From: Robiginitalea myxolifaciens
GTDB lineage: Bacteria; Bacteroidota; Bacteroidia; Flavobacteriales; Flavobacteriaceae
Length of the DNA stretch: 64,000 bases
Assembly (NCBI RefSeq): GCF_900115205.1
Contig: NZ_FOYQ01000001.1
Location: 895,240 to 959,239, forward strand
Direction of reading: 5' to 3'
The notes under the pieces: model-generated
What the model was told of the DNA's origin: nothing
Seen by the model: the letters and a program-made list of their open reading frames with translations, nothing else
Databases searched by the model: none
Position numbers and translations under genes: made by a program
In this document: in pieces, positions 63,819 through 64,000 of the stretch
How the letters are laid out: each line of letters starts with the position of its first letter
How positions within the stretch are numbered: the first letter of the stretch is position 1

Positions 63819-64000
63819 ATGCCGGCCAATCAGCGCCCTTTTAAGCGAACCTTAATCACCGCAGCCCTCCCCTACACAAACGGCCCGATCCATATCGGAC
63901 ACCTGGCAGGGGTGTATGTTCCTGCGGATATCTATAGCCGTTATCTGCGACAAAGCGGGAAGGAAGTACTCTTCGTCTGCGGAAGCGACGAACATGGGGT
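63819..64000 (+). CDS. metG: Methionyl-tRNA synthetase, 3' end missing
   Basis: 60 residues of the N terminus visible: [20 protein letters not shown], then [11 protein letters not shown] with the class I HIGH motif, [12 protein letters not shown] and the connective VCGSDEHG. This is the MetRS Rossmann start; the rest lies beyond the window. Charges initiator and elongator tRNA-Met. Confidence 0.96.
   Translation, partial: MPANQRPFKRTLITAALPYTNGPIHIGHLAGVYVPADIYSRYLRQSGKEVLFVCGSDEHG

Overview
The window is chromosomal DNA of a member of the Bacteroidota, most likely a marine Flavobacteriaceae of medium-high GC content (a Robiginitalea/Muriicola-like genus is a guess). The signs are TAnnTTTG (-7) promoters with TTTG (-33) boxes, almost no Shine-Dalgarno sequences, type IX secretion (T9SS) C-terminal sorting domains, DUF4286, DUF4199, DUF6428, DUF1800/DUF1501 proteins, a B-type succinate dehydrogenase and a Bacteroidota-style short primary-like sigma factor. 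There is no prophage, insertion sequence, integron or CRISPR array. Both ends are cut inside genes: xylulokinase at the left, methionyl-tRNA synthetase at the right.

Layout. 0-4.8 kb: xylose catabolism (xylB-xylA), converging on a Tat-type exported aminotransferase overlapped by an AEC permease. 4.9-9.2 kb: translesion synthesis operon dinB-dnaE2, preceded by two similar palindromes. 9.3-11.6 kb: a lipoprotein, then an SDR/TetR operon with a textbook promoter carrying two operator copies, and a 49-residue membrane protein. 11.7-18.3 kb: central carbon genes sdhC-sdhA-sdhB, a G/K-type phosphofructokinase and an SLC13 permease. 18.5-20.7 kb: an extra sigma factor with a bS21 ribosomal protein gene, a gene-free structured spacer, tRNA-Leu(CAA) and a lipoprotein. 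20.8-23.2 kb: prs-rplY-pth. 23.2-27.7 kb: a large T9SS metalloprotease with an overlapping fibronectin-type lipoprotein. 27.7-38.5 kb: ribF-HTTM, serS, a TPR protein, the overlapping chain DUF4286-rsmA-mgtE-hydroxyacid dehydrogenase, then a membrane-tethered LuxR regulator with DUF4199, DUF1801 and VOC genes. 38.6-41.0 kb: a TM2 protein and a small arsenic operon without an efflux pump. 41.0-46.3 kb: an OlsF-like bifunctional acyltransferase, aspartate kinase, a GNAT protein, fbp and a TerB-like protein. 46.4-56.5 kb: a DNA repair island (MBL exonuclease, ATP-dependent ligase, Lhr-like helicase, PdeM nuclease), a TspO-like membrane protein and mfd. 56.6-64 kb: a CocE-type hydrolase, a lipoprotein, an ACT-domain protein, YraN, the DUF1800/DUF1501 pair and metG.

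Most of the window is core or lineage-typical metabolism, repair and envelope biology, densely packed, with many 4-base ATGA overlaps that imply translational coupling. No clearly undescribed multi-gene system was recognised. The items most worth following up are the linked sigma factor/bS21 paralog-like pair, the operator architecture of the dinB-dnaE2 and SDR-TetR operons, the coupling of the ligase-associated repair genes to PdeM/TspO-like/mfd with promoters very close to start codons, the pump-less arsenic operon, and two proteins with Tat-like export signals (an aminotransferase, and a DUF1501 protein that also has a T9SS tail).
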